From positions 434,001 to 498,000 of the forward strand of contig CAJNOJ010000026.1 of NCBI GenBank assembly GCA_905250025.1: a stretch of DNA of 64,000 bases. The letters are read 5' to 3'. Numbering within the stretch: the stretch's first letter is position 1; each line of letters starts with the position of its first letter. A model generated the notes under the pieces. It was not told the DNA's origin. It did not search any database and saw only the letters and a list, made by a program, of their open reading frames with translations. The stretch comes from Adineta ricciae. Lineage: Eukaryota > Rotifera > Eurotatoria > Adinetida > Adinetidae. Below, in pieces: positions 11,470 to 23,982 of the stretch. A program made the position numbers and the translations under genes.

Positions 11470-12423
11470 TTTTCAAAAGAGAAAAATGAACGATGCCTTT
11501 ATTTATTGACTGGAATCCACGTTTCACCCATACGTCGATTATGAAACATCGTTTTCAATAGATGTCAGCCGTTCTTTTCATACTCAAGTGTCGTCCGAAT
11601 GTTTCGAGATATTCTCTTTCGTTCTAGTGTCTAATTCATCATCGATCGGAAACGAAAAACAATCTCACACCTTGTTAGCGATCACACGTTCGTGAAGTGT
11701 ATACTCCAATGTCTGATTTATTTTCCTCCATCGTTTTTATGTGGCCATCTTATTGACAAGTAAAATGAATTAAGCAACACCTTTTCGACAATAGCAAGCA
11801 CAGTCAGTGGTCACCCCTGTTCACATGTATATCATTGAGTCTCACCCTTCATACTTAAGGTTTCTTAATCAAACTTTTTTGTATTCCATGTTGATGATGG
11901 CAAGGTTTCCTTTGAACATGTGTACATATGCCGCATGTCGACTGAGATTGCTTGTCGTATGGATACGACATGAAGCTGTTATACGTATTCAATATTGATT
12001 CAGTTCTCTCGCGTTTATTTTGACATTGGAGAGCGATGAGAGAAGGATTAACTGGGTGGATGATTAGTATTTTTGACTTTAATACAAAGAAAAAAATAAA
12101 ATAGAAAGAACGATAGGAGCTGCCAATTGACAGGAAACAGAGACGAAAGAAACGCGCGCGCACATTCAAGTTGACATTTCCGTTCATGTACATTTATTCA
12201 GCTGTCTGAAATTCCGTCGTTACTCAGCATGAGATCGCCACATCACGTCAAGACATCCTTTTGGATTTTTTTTTCAAAAAAAAAGAAATTCAAGAAAACA
12301 ACAAGAAAAGCTGAATATAGACTGACAAAAGGCAAAGGAGATGAAAAAAGAAAGCAACGACTGTTATACACACGCGTACACCCACACACACACACACACA
12401 CACATATTTATATATAAAATGAA
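11470..12423. other. Intergenic, no supported gene
   Basis: Contains the 5' flank of N6AMT1 and the 3' flank of the LIM-homeobox gene. Short frames on both strands show no domain. The end nearest the homeobox gene holds a CA microsatellite. Confidence 0.5.
12383..12404. repeat. (CA)n microsatellite
   Basis: Run of about eleven CA dinucleotides followed by an A/T stretch, just past the stop codon of the LIM-homeobox gene, so probably in its 3' UTR. Confidence 0.9.
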
Positions 12424-13866
12424 TTAATTCCACGAATGATCAGTAAACGCATTTCCGCCAGTTGCGATCACGGACGATGCTAACGGCGGTGTACTACTAA
12501 AACGTTGTTGTAGGTCGTCTGAATCACCTGCCGACGAATCAGGCACTGTGCCTGATTCGGGATGCATTGCATATGATAGATCTAAATAATCGAAGTCGAA
12601 TAGAAATGAACTTTCTTTCGATATGTTTCTTTTCTTACCACCAGTTGGTCCATAATTAAGTCTTTGATGTAATTCTTGTTGCATCATAAAATCATTATAG
12701 TTCTGTGTCGACGGTGGCGGTGGTGGAGGTCGCTGGTACATAAAATCGCCTTGAAATCCATCTGATGGAACGGACATAAGCAATTTCCTTCATCAAGTTT
12801 GTCACGCAGAAAATAAAATCTCCTTACCTGGTAAATAGTTCAAACCTGGATGAGGCATCATTTCATCGTCAAATGGTCGACCGGATGTAACACGTCGATA
12901 ATAGTGTCGTCGTGATCCACCACATGTGATCGATTGTTTGATACGTCGCTCTTTCGAACGACGATTCTGAAACCATACTTGAATGACACGCATAGCGAGT
13001 CCAGTTTCACGTGCCAATTCTTCACGGATATGTCGCGTCGGTTTCGGGGTTGCTGCGAATGCTGATTTCAATTGTTCGAGTTGTTTCGTCTTGATTGTCG
13101 TGCGTGGTCCACGTTTTTTCGGTCCATTTGAATTACCATTATCATTTTGATCTAAATTAGATTTTTTCTGATGATATGACGATGATGAACAAGTACTTGA
13201 TGAATTGTTATTATTATTTGTATTAGTTAAACATATTTGATCATCATCTTTGCAATCTAATGAACAATCCGACATTTGCGTATCACCATCATCTTCTTTC
13301 AAACAATCCGACGAGCTAAGATTCGAGTTTGGCGTCGATGTCGATGGTTGTATGGTCTGTGATTTGAACGACGAATTTTCCTTATCATAATCATGTTCAC
13401 TTTTGATTTTGTGATCATTTTCATATTCATCTTGACATTTCATTCGAGCAGCGAAATCTTCTTTGCACATGAAACGATTATCATGTGTCAAATGTATTTC
13501 TTCTCCCGTGTTCACTTTACGCAAACATAAACAACATTTATAACAGTCCCAATGATAAAATTGATCCCAAGCACTCAAGTAGTATTCACCTTGACTAATT
13601 TCTTGTAAACAACCTGAACAACGACGACACCAGTAACGTCTAGAAGGAAATCATGCATTCGACATATTATGCTCTTCGAAAAAGCATTACCGATAGAAAT
13701 CTTTGTGACAATAAAGTTTTCCTTCACGTGTGTAACATTTTTCAGTTAACAATTGATCACAATCCACACAGCGTAGACAATGTCCATGCCAAAGACGGTC
13801 TAATACTTCATAAATCCATTGATCTTGAATAGCTTCGTGGCAAGCAGCACACACTGAGAACGTCAT
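12424..13866 (-). CDS. LHX1: LIM-homeobox transcription factor, LHX1/LHX5 (Lim1) class
   Basis: Three exons (13866-13691, 13639-12828, 12761-12424) give 441 residues. LHX1/5 factors act in nervous-system and axis patterning; LIM domains bind LDB cofactors and the homeodomain binds DNA. LIM1 is about residues 6-57 (CAACHEAIQDQWIYEVLD, ending CHKDFYR), LIM2 about 62-118 (CRRCSGCLQEISQGEYYLSA), then a Ser/Asn-rich linker. The homeodomain (about 232-292) has KKRGPRTTIKTKQLEQLK, FAATPKPTRHIREELA and VIQVWFQNRRSKERR, diagnostic for the LHX1/5 class. The C-terminus is Pro/Ser-rich and ends DHSWN. The last exon was placed at the acceptor CATCAG before ATGGATTTC because only this keeps the phase. LHX1 and LHX5 cannot be told apart here; a single Lim1-type gene is expected outside vertebrates. 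Confidence 0.93.
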
Positions 13867-16800
13867 CTAAATTAATAACTTTTCCTTTTAAAACTTACTA
13901 ATAGAAGATTAAACTCGTTGACTAATCTTCAAATAAACGAACAAAAGCTTAAGGCATATCAAATTGATTTTTCTTCCCTTTAGAATAGGAAAGCGTTGGA
14001 TTCTCAAGTTTGCTTTCTTCTTGCAAGAATCTCGCAATCTATCTCATACGTTTGCGTTCATGACTCATTGGGTTCTTTCAAAAATGTATCCTTTTACCAA
14101 ATGATGAAACGAATATGAATGGTTACGGCTATTTCATGGTTTGATGAGGCATGGAGAAACAAAACAGAACAGACAGAAAGTATTTGCTTGACACATTTCA
14201 TGCTAGAGAGAAAAAAGAGTAGAGGAGGAGAAGATGAAGACGTGCGATTCGCATACTATACGATAAAATGCGTAAAAAAATATCTGTTTGTTTCTCGATT
14301 GACAATTCATTTCGTAAAATACACGTCTCGAGTAGATAAATCTGCTTCATACGCGAAGCCAAGCATTGATTCATTTATTCATTCATTCAGTAACTAGCTA
14401 CTTGAGTTTCCAATTCTTAACTTCAATGGCTTTTTTTTATATTGACAATCGAATGAGCAAGACAAAAAAGCTCGAGATGTGAAATTGAGAATCACTAGTA
14501 GCAAAAAAAATAAACATTTACATCGTGCGATCATCGTATAAGCAAGACAAGAAACTGATGTGAATATGATATAGGACTAAGTCAAGCAAAAGAAGTCGTT
14601 TTCTTTCTAGATATTCAGTGTAAGTATACACGCGTATCAATGCTCACTTTAATTCATCAAATGTTGTTTTGATTATGTAGTAAGATGAAGATCTGCAAAC
14701 AAGATCAGGTAGAGAGAGAGAGAGAAGGTATTGTACGTTACTCTTTGATGAAGAACAAGAAAAAAACACTCTTACTTATACGAAAGAAGGAAAGAAATAA
14801 GTTGCTTCTTTTCTTTCTATTGGATGTTAGCATTCTTTTCTCGGTCGTTTGTCGACGAACCGGCTAGAGAGAGAGAGAGGGAGGGAAAGAAAAAGATGCA
14901 AGTAAAGAACGATCAAGTATACACAAGAATGATGAGACGAAAAAGAAACCAACCAACCAAATAATAGAGTAAAACAGTTCTCGCTTCTTCAGAGAAGCAA
15001 GAAGAAAAAAAGACGAGAGAAGTATGAGGAATTCCACTGACTGAACACAATACATATGAATTTCGTCTTTCTTTTCCTTGTTCTCGAGTCTTGTTACGGT
15101 TGAATTCATCAAACGTACATGTCTATCTTCTTCGTTTGACACTCGCGCGTTGTCATATGTACATTTTTAATTATCATCACTAATTTGTATGTTGACCTCC
15201 GAATAAAGACAATGATGAATCTGGTTTGTGGTAGAATTGTTTATGACGAGCGCGAGAAAAAAAGTTTGTCTTTCATTAACAGAATGCCAGACATTAGAGA
15301 CATAAATAAACACAAGAAACTATGTATAAGACTCATCACACTTTGAGTGTTTAATTATTAGTTGCCATTGGGATGGCCATGACAGGTAATACATAGTTAA
15401 TAAGAAAAAAAAGTCAAATCAAACGCTGTATGGATGAAATTGCAAGTTATCATATACATACACACATATGTTTCGGACATTTACATGAAGAACAAAGACA
15501 TACTAGAGACAGTGGGCAGAATGACATCAAGTGATAGAACAAGCAAACATTCTCTTTGATTTCGCATTTCTAGTGGTGTTTTTTCTCTAATAGTTTTCTT
15601 GTTTATTATGTTAGAATGAAGAAGCATTAGAATCTCGACGCTTATCATGAAAAGAGAGCCTCGAGCTATATGAAATATCTTCATATTAAGAAACATTTGT
15701 TAATTATGTTTTCAGATTTTTCTTTTGAAAAAAAAAGAGCACACGAATGATGTAAGATGGCATCTGCCGAAAAGAAAAGTACGAAACAGATGGAGAGATT
15801 GAAGACATTCGATTCGAATAATACTCATGTTTGTTCTCGTTCTGTTTTTCGATATCGATTTGATTAATATGAGCTGTTGGTGAGATTAGAAGATTTGAGA
15901 CAAACAAACTGTTGGTCACCAATACACATGCTGTTGACATTAAAAAAAGAGAGAAGAACGACCGTCTAACACGTTAGAATCAATGATTAAATATTGACTA
16001 GAATCAATAGGAACTTGTTCGACAAATTTGATCAAATATCACCAGTGCAGATTTTATCTACCCAATCATTGTTATTTACATCCTGTTCTCCTCGAGATAA
16101 CATAGTGAAACTTATCAAAGACGCGATTTCCTTATTGCTTCTTTTTGAAAAAAAAAAGAAAGAATCCAGTTGAGTGATGATTGAAGATGGTGCTGTTGAT
16201 GTCTCATCTATCTCGTTCAGTTGATGATGGTAGTAATAGTAGTCGTAGTTGCTTGAAAATATTTGCTTCATTAATTTTTCAATTAGCCGCACGATGGACA
16301 CGCTAACATCGTGCGTTCGTTTGTTCGCGTGTGCATGTATACAGATAAGGTTTCTATTGGTGTATTGAATATGTGTGAGAGTGAGCCTAGAGGACATTGT
16401 CAGAAGAAAAGAAATAGATTTCTGCTTGAACACGTTTCAAAGAATGAGACAAGATTGTTGTTGAGAAACTTGCATGGCGACGTGTATATTTCAAGTAATT
16501 CAATCTGAAGAACAAGCATTCAACAAGAAAATGTCTTCCAGATATTCAAGTCATTTTGTTGCCTATCGGTGTCATCCTAGCACGATAATAGAATGTTTCT
16601 CGGTTGATCTCTGGTCAGACATGCAACTGTCGAGCAGCACCTCAGAATGTTGTCTTACAAACAAAAGAAGATTCACTCTCTCGAGATCTGATCATTGATT
16701 GGAAATGAAGAAAAGAATGTTAACCCATCAGTATCTGAAGTCTAATATGAATTATTAATGAGCAGACACATGTAAGAGCATATGGAAGAAGACAGAGAGT

Positions 16801-17338
16801 GAGAGAGAGAGAAGAGCAGAAAAGAGCAAGCTTTAACCTAATTTATCCCTATTTCGTTCATTCAATATACGCGTCAGGGTGAACAATCTGCGTCGAGGGA
16901 TTATATACCAATGATATAGACGAGAGAAAATGCTAATTAAATAAAATAAGCAACTGTATCATTGACTCTCAGCGAGCATAAAGCATCCGTAGAAGAGTAG
17001 AAAACTATATACTTATAGGGCATAGTCGGGTACATTAGGGTGTATGAAATATCGTGTGATCGAACGAGCTTCTCGTTCAAGTTATGATGACATGTCCTAA
17101 ATTATGAAAATTCAAATCCATCGAGTTATGCCCATCTATATGTAACCTATCAGGAGTTCGAAATACAATGCTGTTGTTGTTTTCCTTTTTCAAATTACAC
17201 CATCCTACGGACTCTGTCAATAGAAAAATATGCTAATTAATAATGGAATTTTATGGGGATTCCTCTTGTTCTGTATAAAACATGTTGAAAAATGCGTAAG
17301 AACTTTTCATAAGAAAAAACTACGAACAAATCAACATT
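13867..17338. other. Long non-coding region upstream of the LIM-homeobox gene
   Basis: About 3.5 kb without a supported gene, large for this gene-dense window. It is AT-rich with GA-rich tracts (near 14710, 14865 and 16796). The longest frame (minus strand, 16032-16433, 133 codons) has low-complexity Tyr/His and Phe runs and no domain. The position between a developmental regulator and a plus-strand gene makes it the likely enhancer and 5' UTR territory of the homeobox gene; that is inference. Confidence 0.5.
17274..17280 (+). promoter_or_regulatory. TATA-like element
   Basis: TATAAAA about 60 bp before the start codon of the plus-strand membrane-protein gene. Position and orientation fit a core promoter with a short 5' UTR. 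Confidence 0.4.
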
Positions 17339-18363
17339 ATGAATTCAATTTCAATCGGGTGGAAAAGACAAGCAGAAGATCGGGTTAACTTTGGAACAAA
17401 AAATGAACATGCTGACCATCGTTCCGTTCGAAAAGTAAGAGGTTCTTTCAGTTGTTGGCCATCATCAAACCGAGGTATTTGATTAGGTCGTACCTAAGAA
17501 ACAACAAAAAACGGTGAAAACTGTTGAAACGACTCGCCGAGGACCGATTTTGCCAATAAAACGTTTTTCAAACTCTCGTTCCTATGCTACGTTATCGGCG
17601 AATACTTCGGCGACTGAGTATGAAGAAGTCTATATGAAATGATTTTTTAAAATTAAACATCCTTCTAGTGTAAGTGTATACCGTCACAGACGACTTTGCA
17701 GCGTTCGAGCAGCAGTTATGACATTTATTATCGTTGTGATAATAATTCTCCTAACTGCTATTTGTCTTGGCATCGTTTTTGGCGTTTTGAAATCTCAGAA
17801 TTCATCCGGAGATGACAGCAGCAGCAGTAATCTCAATTCATGTATATTCTTTCGAATGATAGATTTGTTAGACTTGTACAAATAAGTTCTTCTTATTTTA
17901 GTAAGTACACCGTCTGCAGTATCATATACTAGTAGTATCAGTGTTGGCAATCAAATTGGATTACCATGTTCGGGCTACACAGAAATCAATGATCCAACAC
18001 GTAGTTCTTCTTATACTGCAAATATCCTCAGTTGTGATAATGGGCCCCTGTTCAATACTACTAATGGCGGATCTTGGATTCGATTTGTTGGTTCTGGAGG
18101 AACTACATTAGCTCTATCTCCACCGGATATAAATCGCTGTGGTGCTTATTTACCCATTTGGTACAATAATACATTGTCGATACCGCCCAATACAGTTATA
18201 AACGACATTGCGTGTGTATTGGGTTATACAGATACATGTTTGGCGGCGATTGCTATATCTGTGGTATTGTGTTCTTCTGGTAATTACTATGTTTTCTTTT
18301 TACCTCCTACCTCTTTTTGTAGCTCACGCTATTGTACTCAGTGATTTCGATTTGTGTATATGA
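17339..18363 (+). CDS. Type II membrane protein with uromodulin-like (D8C/D10C) cysteine domain
   Basis: Five exons (17339-17434, 17487-17617, 17669-17841, 17902-18279, 18323-18363) join in phase to 272 residues. The N-terminal ~95 residues are basic and polar. One strong hydrophobic span follows (VMTFIIVVIIILLTAICLGI), then a Ser-rich stalk and an extracellular domain. The latter reads PCSGYTEINDPTRSS, ILSCDN, GSWIRFVGSGG, CGAYLPIWYNN and a final Cys-rich end; this order matches the cysteine domain of uromodulin and GP2 (YTxLDxPxRS, WYRFxGxGG, CxTxAPxWLN). With no signal peptide and one internal span it should be a type II surface protein. Substrate or ligand is unknown. A TATA-like box lies upstream and AATAAA at 18384. 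Exon joins are my reading; the family match is from remembered patterns. Confidence 0.7.
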
Positions 18364-18625
18364 CTGTCATATCTTTCTTTTCTAATAAATAGAGTTTGAC
18401 ATAGTTTGAAATAAAAAACTTATACTACTCAGTTGCTGCTTTTGCATTTATACAAACGATCTTCAGTTTCTTTTTTGTCTTCAAAAGTATTTCATAATCA
18501 CCGAAAAAAATCTGTGCCATTGAAAATTCAACAAACTTTCCCCGCATAGAAAAAGTGCACTTTACTACAGCAGAAACTCAAGAGAAGAAAACAGTTTATT
18601 CAATTTTGTTGTATATATTTTTCTT

Positions 18626-20883
18626 CTAACGTCGAGACGTCGTTTTGCTATTTTCTCCGCCAGCTGTTCTCGATGTTCCAGGCGCGCTCTTTTCGCGCGT
18701 AGACAGTGCCATATCATTGTATTTATTTTGTTCTTGAAGAGCTTTACGTTCTAAATGTTTGACTTGTTCTGCAGCACGTTGTTTCAGTTCTTCGCGTGTT
18801 AATGGTTTCAGTTCGTCATCGCCCCGATCATCACGATCGTCAGGATCACGACGATCATCACTATACAAAATTTTCAACATAATAATTCATCTTAATCGAA
18901 TTCAACTATCTTACGTGTTCGGAAGATGAAGATTGTATTGAGTGACCGGAGCAGCTGGGCCATCGCCGATCAAATTGGGAGCACGCTCACGTAACGGCAT
19001 ATTTTGTTCCTAGATGCAAATGAAAATCGATCCTTCCAGCATGAATGAACCCTTTTTATTACTTTGGCGTTGATCATCGCTTGAGCAGTGAGTAGTTCAT
19101 TTGTTCTTTCTTCGATAATACCCAAATATTTTGAGATGTTTTCTTCAGTTACACCTTCATGGCTTTGCAGTGAACTGTCGATTTGTCGACGATCGCAACC
19201 AATCTTTTTAAATAAGGAATCCACGCCTGTTTCATACGAAGAAATGTACATAGTCGAACAACGGAGATCGGCACTCTGAAAATGTTACCTGTTCGACATT
19301 GATCGAGAGTTTTCTTTGTCGTTTGAGTTTTATCTTCATAATCTTGACCTGTAGTATCTGCTTGCGCACGCTTACGTTCGATTTTCGCTAACAGATTCTG
19401 TCGTTGAGACTCCAATTCCACGCCTTGTGATTCGAAATGACGAATTTCTCTCTTGGTATCCGAAATTTGTTCTTGTAATGTTTCCACTCGACTATTTAAT
19501 TCGTTAACATAGTTGAATAAAGCAAAGTTTTTGTCTTCCACTAAAGTAGAAAAGTGTAGATTTTCATTTTCGTTGAAAAGCACTATCGAACCTTCAATGA
19601 ACTTATCGACAAGTTTCTCGAGATTTGGTTCATGACTAATTTCTTGAATTTGTTTGAATTTACTCTCGTACGCTTCGATAGAATGTTCTTCTTTTTCCTT
19701 ACGACGTTTCTCTGCCGCTTCCGCTTCTAGAAATCAATCAATGACATTCCTTCACTTATTCATTCATTCACCAATGCACTTATACAACCTCGTCGTTTTC
19801 TGTACGTCACTAATTCTTCGTCTTCGGGTCGTTCTTGCGATTTCAATTTCATGAAATCACGCAGTTTACGATCGTGAGAAATTTGGCGTTCAAGTTCGCG
19901 CATTTCAGCTTCCGATGCCGCCTTGTCTGTTTCAGCCTTATCTGAAAATGAAGGACACTCGGTAAACTCGCCGCTCTACAAGAGTGGCACACGCACTTTG
20001 CAGGATGATCGCTTTGGTATTGGCATCTTTGCTAAAGACAATACCGGAAAGAGAAATTATGTATGAAATCACAGTGAAATTGATGGTTACCGTTGGTCGT
20101 AAGCAGTGACTGACTTTTCAATAGATGAAACTAATTGGGCACGCAATTCTTTCAGTTCATTTTCCGATTTTTGAGAGAGATTTTCAAAGCGTTCGCGTTC
20201 GTTTCGGAGATTGTCGATTTCGGAACGCAGCAAACTATTGGTCGTCAAAAGGGAATTGAATCGTTGCAGAGCCTGAAAGAAAAGTTGAAATGCATAAGAA
20301 GATTTGTCAATAAACATGCGTACCGTTTCTAATCGATTTTCGAGAACACGTTCTTGTTTCCGAACGTTAGCTGTGAAATTGGTGGACGCATGTGCACCGC
20401 CCGTTTCCGACAGTTTTTGCCGAATCTTCTTTTCCCATTCGCGCAATTCTTTATCTAATCTACCTGATTCGTCTTGTTCATTTCGAATATCCATCTTAAT
20501 TTGATCTAAACGAAACTAATCTCATTCGATTCACTCCATGGAATCATTCCGAACCTTTAGTTTGAACAAGTTCATGCAGCTTTTTCGTTTTCTCTTCATC
20601 ACGTTTCTGATTTTCTAGACTCTCAGCTAATTTATAAACTTTGTCCAATTCATCACGTTCTCTTGTTAATTGTTGCAAAGTTTTACTACAAAAGAACAAC
20701 AAATGGCTTCCACTAATTGGAAATGATCGATTTCTCTTACTTTTGCGTGCGTAGTTGATCCTTCTTCTCGATCGTATATTCACGTTGGTCTTCGCGTGCG
20801 TGTCGATAACTATTTTGTAATTTAGCATGTTGGCTTTCTTGAAATTCCTCGTCGGAATCTTCGGATGCTAATCGACCAGCCAT
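18626..20883 (-). CDS. ODAD1: Outer dynein arm docking complex coiled-coil protein (CCDC114/CCDC63 type)
   Basis: About ten short exons with small introns encode a protein that is coiled coil almost throughout. Members of this family (DC2, ODAD1/CCDC114, CCDC63) anchor outer dynein arms to axonemal doublet microtubules. Typical segments are ALQRFNSLLTTNSLLRSEID followed by NLRNERERFENL, KDQLRTQK, and a second coiled region around EISHEPNLEKLVDKFIEGED. The C-terminus is charged and Ser-rich (LKPLTREELKQRAAEQVKHL). The start ATG at 20883 gives MAGRLASEDSDEEFQ and lies 6 bp after an acceptor (TTTAACATAG). Assignment to CCDC114 versus CCDC63 is not possible by eye. The IFT gene CLUAP1 lies next upstream on the same strand. 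Confidence 0.85.
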
Positions 20884-21320
20884 TACTTACTATGTTAAAG
20901 AAAGAGAAAGCTTTCTAACGAGCGAGACAAAAGAGAATAATAATAACAACACAGTCACCTTAGTGACATAATTCACAGTGAAACGATGGCAACTCCTCTA
21001 TTATGTGTAAGTTATAATCTATTACATGGAGAGAAAGTGAATTTTTCGAGCAGATAAGTTCAAGTACTCATCGATAACACGATTCAATGGACTAATTGTA
21101 CGACTGCTGATTTACTCATTGAATGCTGATATCGTTTATTGAAAAGAAATATATATGTATGAACAATTATTAATTATAATAACAACATGAATAACACATT
21201 TTAAAGAGGTTTTTACGAGTAATTATAAGAAGGTGAATCGTACAACTGTGTTTTACTTTTCTATTCAAGTCAAATAATAGAGAGTACAAGAATTGCATTG
21301 AAAAGAAAGAATTCCTTGAA
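20884..21320. other. Intergenic, no supported gene
   Basis: Spacer between CLUAP1 and the docking-complex gene. It holds the CLUAP1 3' flank; no frame with domain content was seen. Confidence 0.5.
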
Positions 21321-23236
21321 TTAAAAGTCTTCATCGTCATTGTTATATGTTCCTCGTTGCTGCGGAGCTGGTCTCGGTCTCCTTTGGCCGCTGGCACTTG
21401 GCGGTCGACGGCCAATGTTTCCGCCACCTCTTCGTCTTGAATCCACACCCATCTCAACTTCCTCGTCGTCATCATCGTCGTCACCACCATCCATCCGACC
21501 GTTGCCTCTACCTCTGCCTCTCTCATCTTCATCGTCACTAAGGTCAGCGGTCATACCGCCGTAAGGTGGACCTTTTGTTCCATTTTCTACAAAAAAAAGA
21601 TATTCTTAGCCATACAGAACACATTTCAGTGCGAGGAAAAAACTACATACCCATTCGATTTCCTCGAGGAGGCGGTCGCCGGCTCATGGCTTCACCTTCT
21701 TCCGAATCGTTATCACTAAGACAAGAAAACGCTGATATCTGGTTCTTACGCTAAAATAACTCACTCATCATCATCGTCGTCATCATCATCGGAATCTTCT
21801 TCGTCTTCTTCTTCATCACTACGCACACCAATTTCGTCATTAGGATCTTGTAATTGCCTATTAAATCTCTGTTGATCCTGCTCTGTCAATTGCGAGTTCA
21901 TTGCTTGCATGTATTGACGAGAAACTTCCTACGAATAACAAACAACGTCTGACGATATTCAAGTAGATCAGGTTTTACCTGAACTTTTTCCCGTTGATTT
22001 CGGAAATGTCCTTCCAGTTCCTTTTCCAGATAGGATAGTATACGAAATTTAAGAACATAATTCGAATATAATTCATTAAGCTCTGTTTCAAATTTCTCGA
22101 AATCATTCATAAATGATGGTCTAAATACAGAAACGATAGTAAAAAGTGAGAAACTAGTTTGTCTCTCGTTTACCTAACACTCTTCAACATGTCGAGTCGA
22201 CGTTGGTGCCGATCTTTTTCTTCCATTCGTTTCGCGATCTTTTCATCCAATGCCACTTCATCCGTTTGAACATTTTCAATCAATTTTGTGAATTTATTCG
22301 ATTCACGCTGTAATCAGAAGGAACTTTGCGTACAAAAATCTTTTCTTTTTTTTTTCTACATACTTTCGAAGCATTTTCTGCTTCACGAATGCCTTCACGA
22401 ACTTCAGATAATTCTGTTCCTCGGCTCATTACTTCCAAACGTGCTTCCTAGAAATTGAATTTTCCACCTTCGACATCGATTGCCAGTTTTCTCTTACTCG
22501 TGCGTCAATCTCTTTTCCGAGTAATTCATGCAGATTGGCACCTTTTTGCGTAATAGTTGAACACAATTGCCGTGCATTTTTTAATATTCCAATCTGGAAA
22601 GAAAAACAACGAAAGGTGTTCCACCGAATATCAAGAGTTTGTTCAGATAAGTCTTACGTCATCATTCATAGCGTAACGATATTGCTGATCGATGTCGTCT
22701 TCATCTTCCAATTCTTTACTTTCACTCTCGCGCAACGATTGATAAAGGGGTGTTATAACTTTGAGAATCTCTTTGACAGCATATCCATCTGCTTGGTAGA
22801 GTTTTTTTGTGTTCAACTTCAAGTGTGCTTTTGTCGCCTGTGTAATAAAGAAAAATCTCTTAGAACCATAAGTCTATTCTCAATTCATTTAACTTACAAT
22901 CGTTTGAGCAACAGTACGAATAAATATTACACGATCTTGCTCACGTTCGATACTAGTTGAAACATCTGCTAGTGGATCGTATCTAAACGGAAGGTGAAAA
23001 TGATGGGGTTGGTCATGAACCATTCTAATGAGGTGTATACTGTTTAACAAGCCAAGCCATCAATTCTGCTACGAGCGGAAAATTTGGTTGACGAAAATTT
23101 TCCATTGATATCAACCGCGGATAGGAGAGAACGCGAGCCATCTCACAAAGATCTAGGAGTTTCATGTGAAATCAATTTCTGCGAAGAGCAATCAATTCGA
23201 ATCAGGTTACTTACGACTAATATCTCGATAAGTCAT
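21321..23236 (-). CDS. CLUAP1: Clusterin-associated protein 1 / intraflagellar transport protein IFT38
   Basis: IFT-B subunit needed for cilium assembly. Exon 1 is only 22 nt (23236-23215, MTYRDIS plus one base) and joins to [20 protein letters not shown], matching the calponin-homology-like N-terminus of CLUAP1. Later exons give [70 protein letters not shown] and [20 protein letters not shown]. The C-terminal third is very acidic (long Asp/Glu runs) and ends in an Arg/Gly-rich tail with DDEDF; the Arg/Gly tail is longer than I remember for vertebrate CLUAP1. Introns are about 50-60 bp. Confidence 0.92.
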
Positions 23237-23982
23237 TGCAAATTATTGAGAGAAATGTATCTGAGTAAGGAGGAACTAATAATGAATATCAATGAACTCC
23301 CATAATTTGATTCGTTTGCAATAAGGTCGCCTAGTGACAGAAGAACGATAGAGGGCGTGCGCGCATACATACAATGTACTTCGCATCCGATTTCATTACT
23401 TTGAAAAAGATCCAACAATAGTCACATGAATAAATTCATGCAAATTAATGTTTTTCTACAACTTCTTCATAAATAAAACGTCAGAAATCATTCAAATTCT
23501 CCAGTGCGTCTGCACTCATTCATACAAAAAACATATCGAGTCTCTCAACTACCGCACAAATTGATGTTTACAAACGAAAGAAACCAGTATTATTTTCATG
23601 TCTCATGTTCTTCCGATTAACTATAGCAACGTGAGCTGCATTTCATAAACAAAAAACATCGAGACTACAGAAACCAAATCCAGGCTTCGTCCTAGGACAC
23701 CATTGATATGCAAAAGCCTCCGTTCCAAAGCGAGACTGAATACTTTAGCGATTCATTGCACTAGTATCTCCATGAGACACATATCCTATTTCCTATAAAC
23801 CAGCTTTCTTTCGGCTGATAAAATCATATTTCCTTTTTTCAGCTACAGAATCTAACTGCATAACTGAAAAGCCAATCAAGATCTTAACTACAGAACCGAC
23901 AGTAAGAAAAGGTAGATCACACAGAGACACACATGAAAAAAAAGACGCTTGGTTTGTAGGACTGCGACTGGTTTAAGGTGGT
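23237..23982. other. Intergenic, no supported gene
   Basis: 5' flank of CLUAP1 and 3' flank of HPRT. No frame longer than about 60 codons and no RNA gene recognised. Confidence 0.5.

Noticed and set aside
12762-12787. Last exon of the LIM-homeobox gene starting at the acceptor near 12788
   Set aside because: That join shifts the frame; the acceptor at 12763-12762 keeps phase and gives the expected continuation.
16032-16433. 133-codon minus-strand open frame upstream of the LIM-homeobox gene
   Set aside because: Low-complexity Tyr/His and Phe runs, no domain, and no splice sites linking it to a gene.
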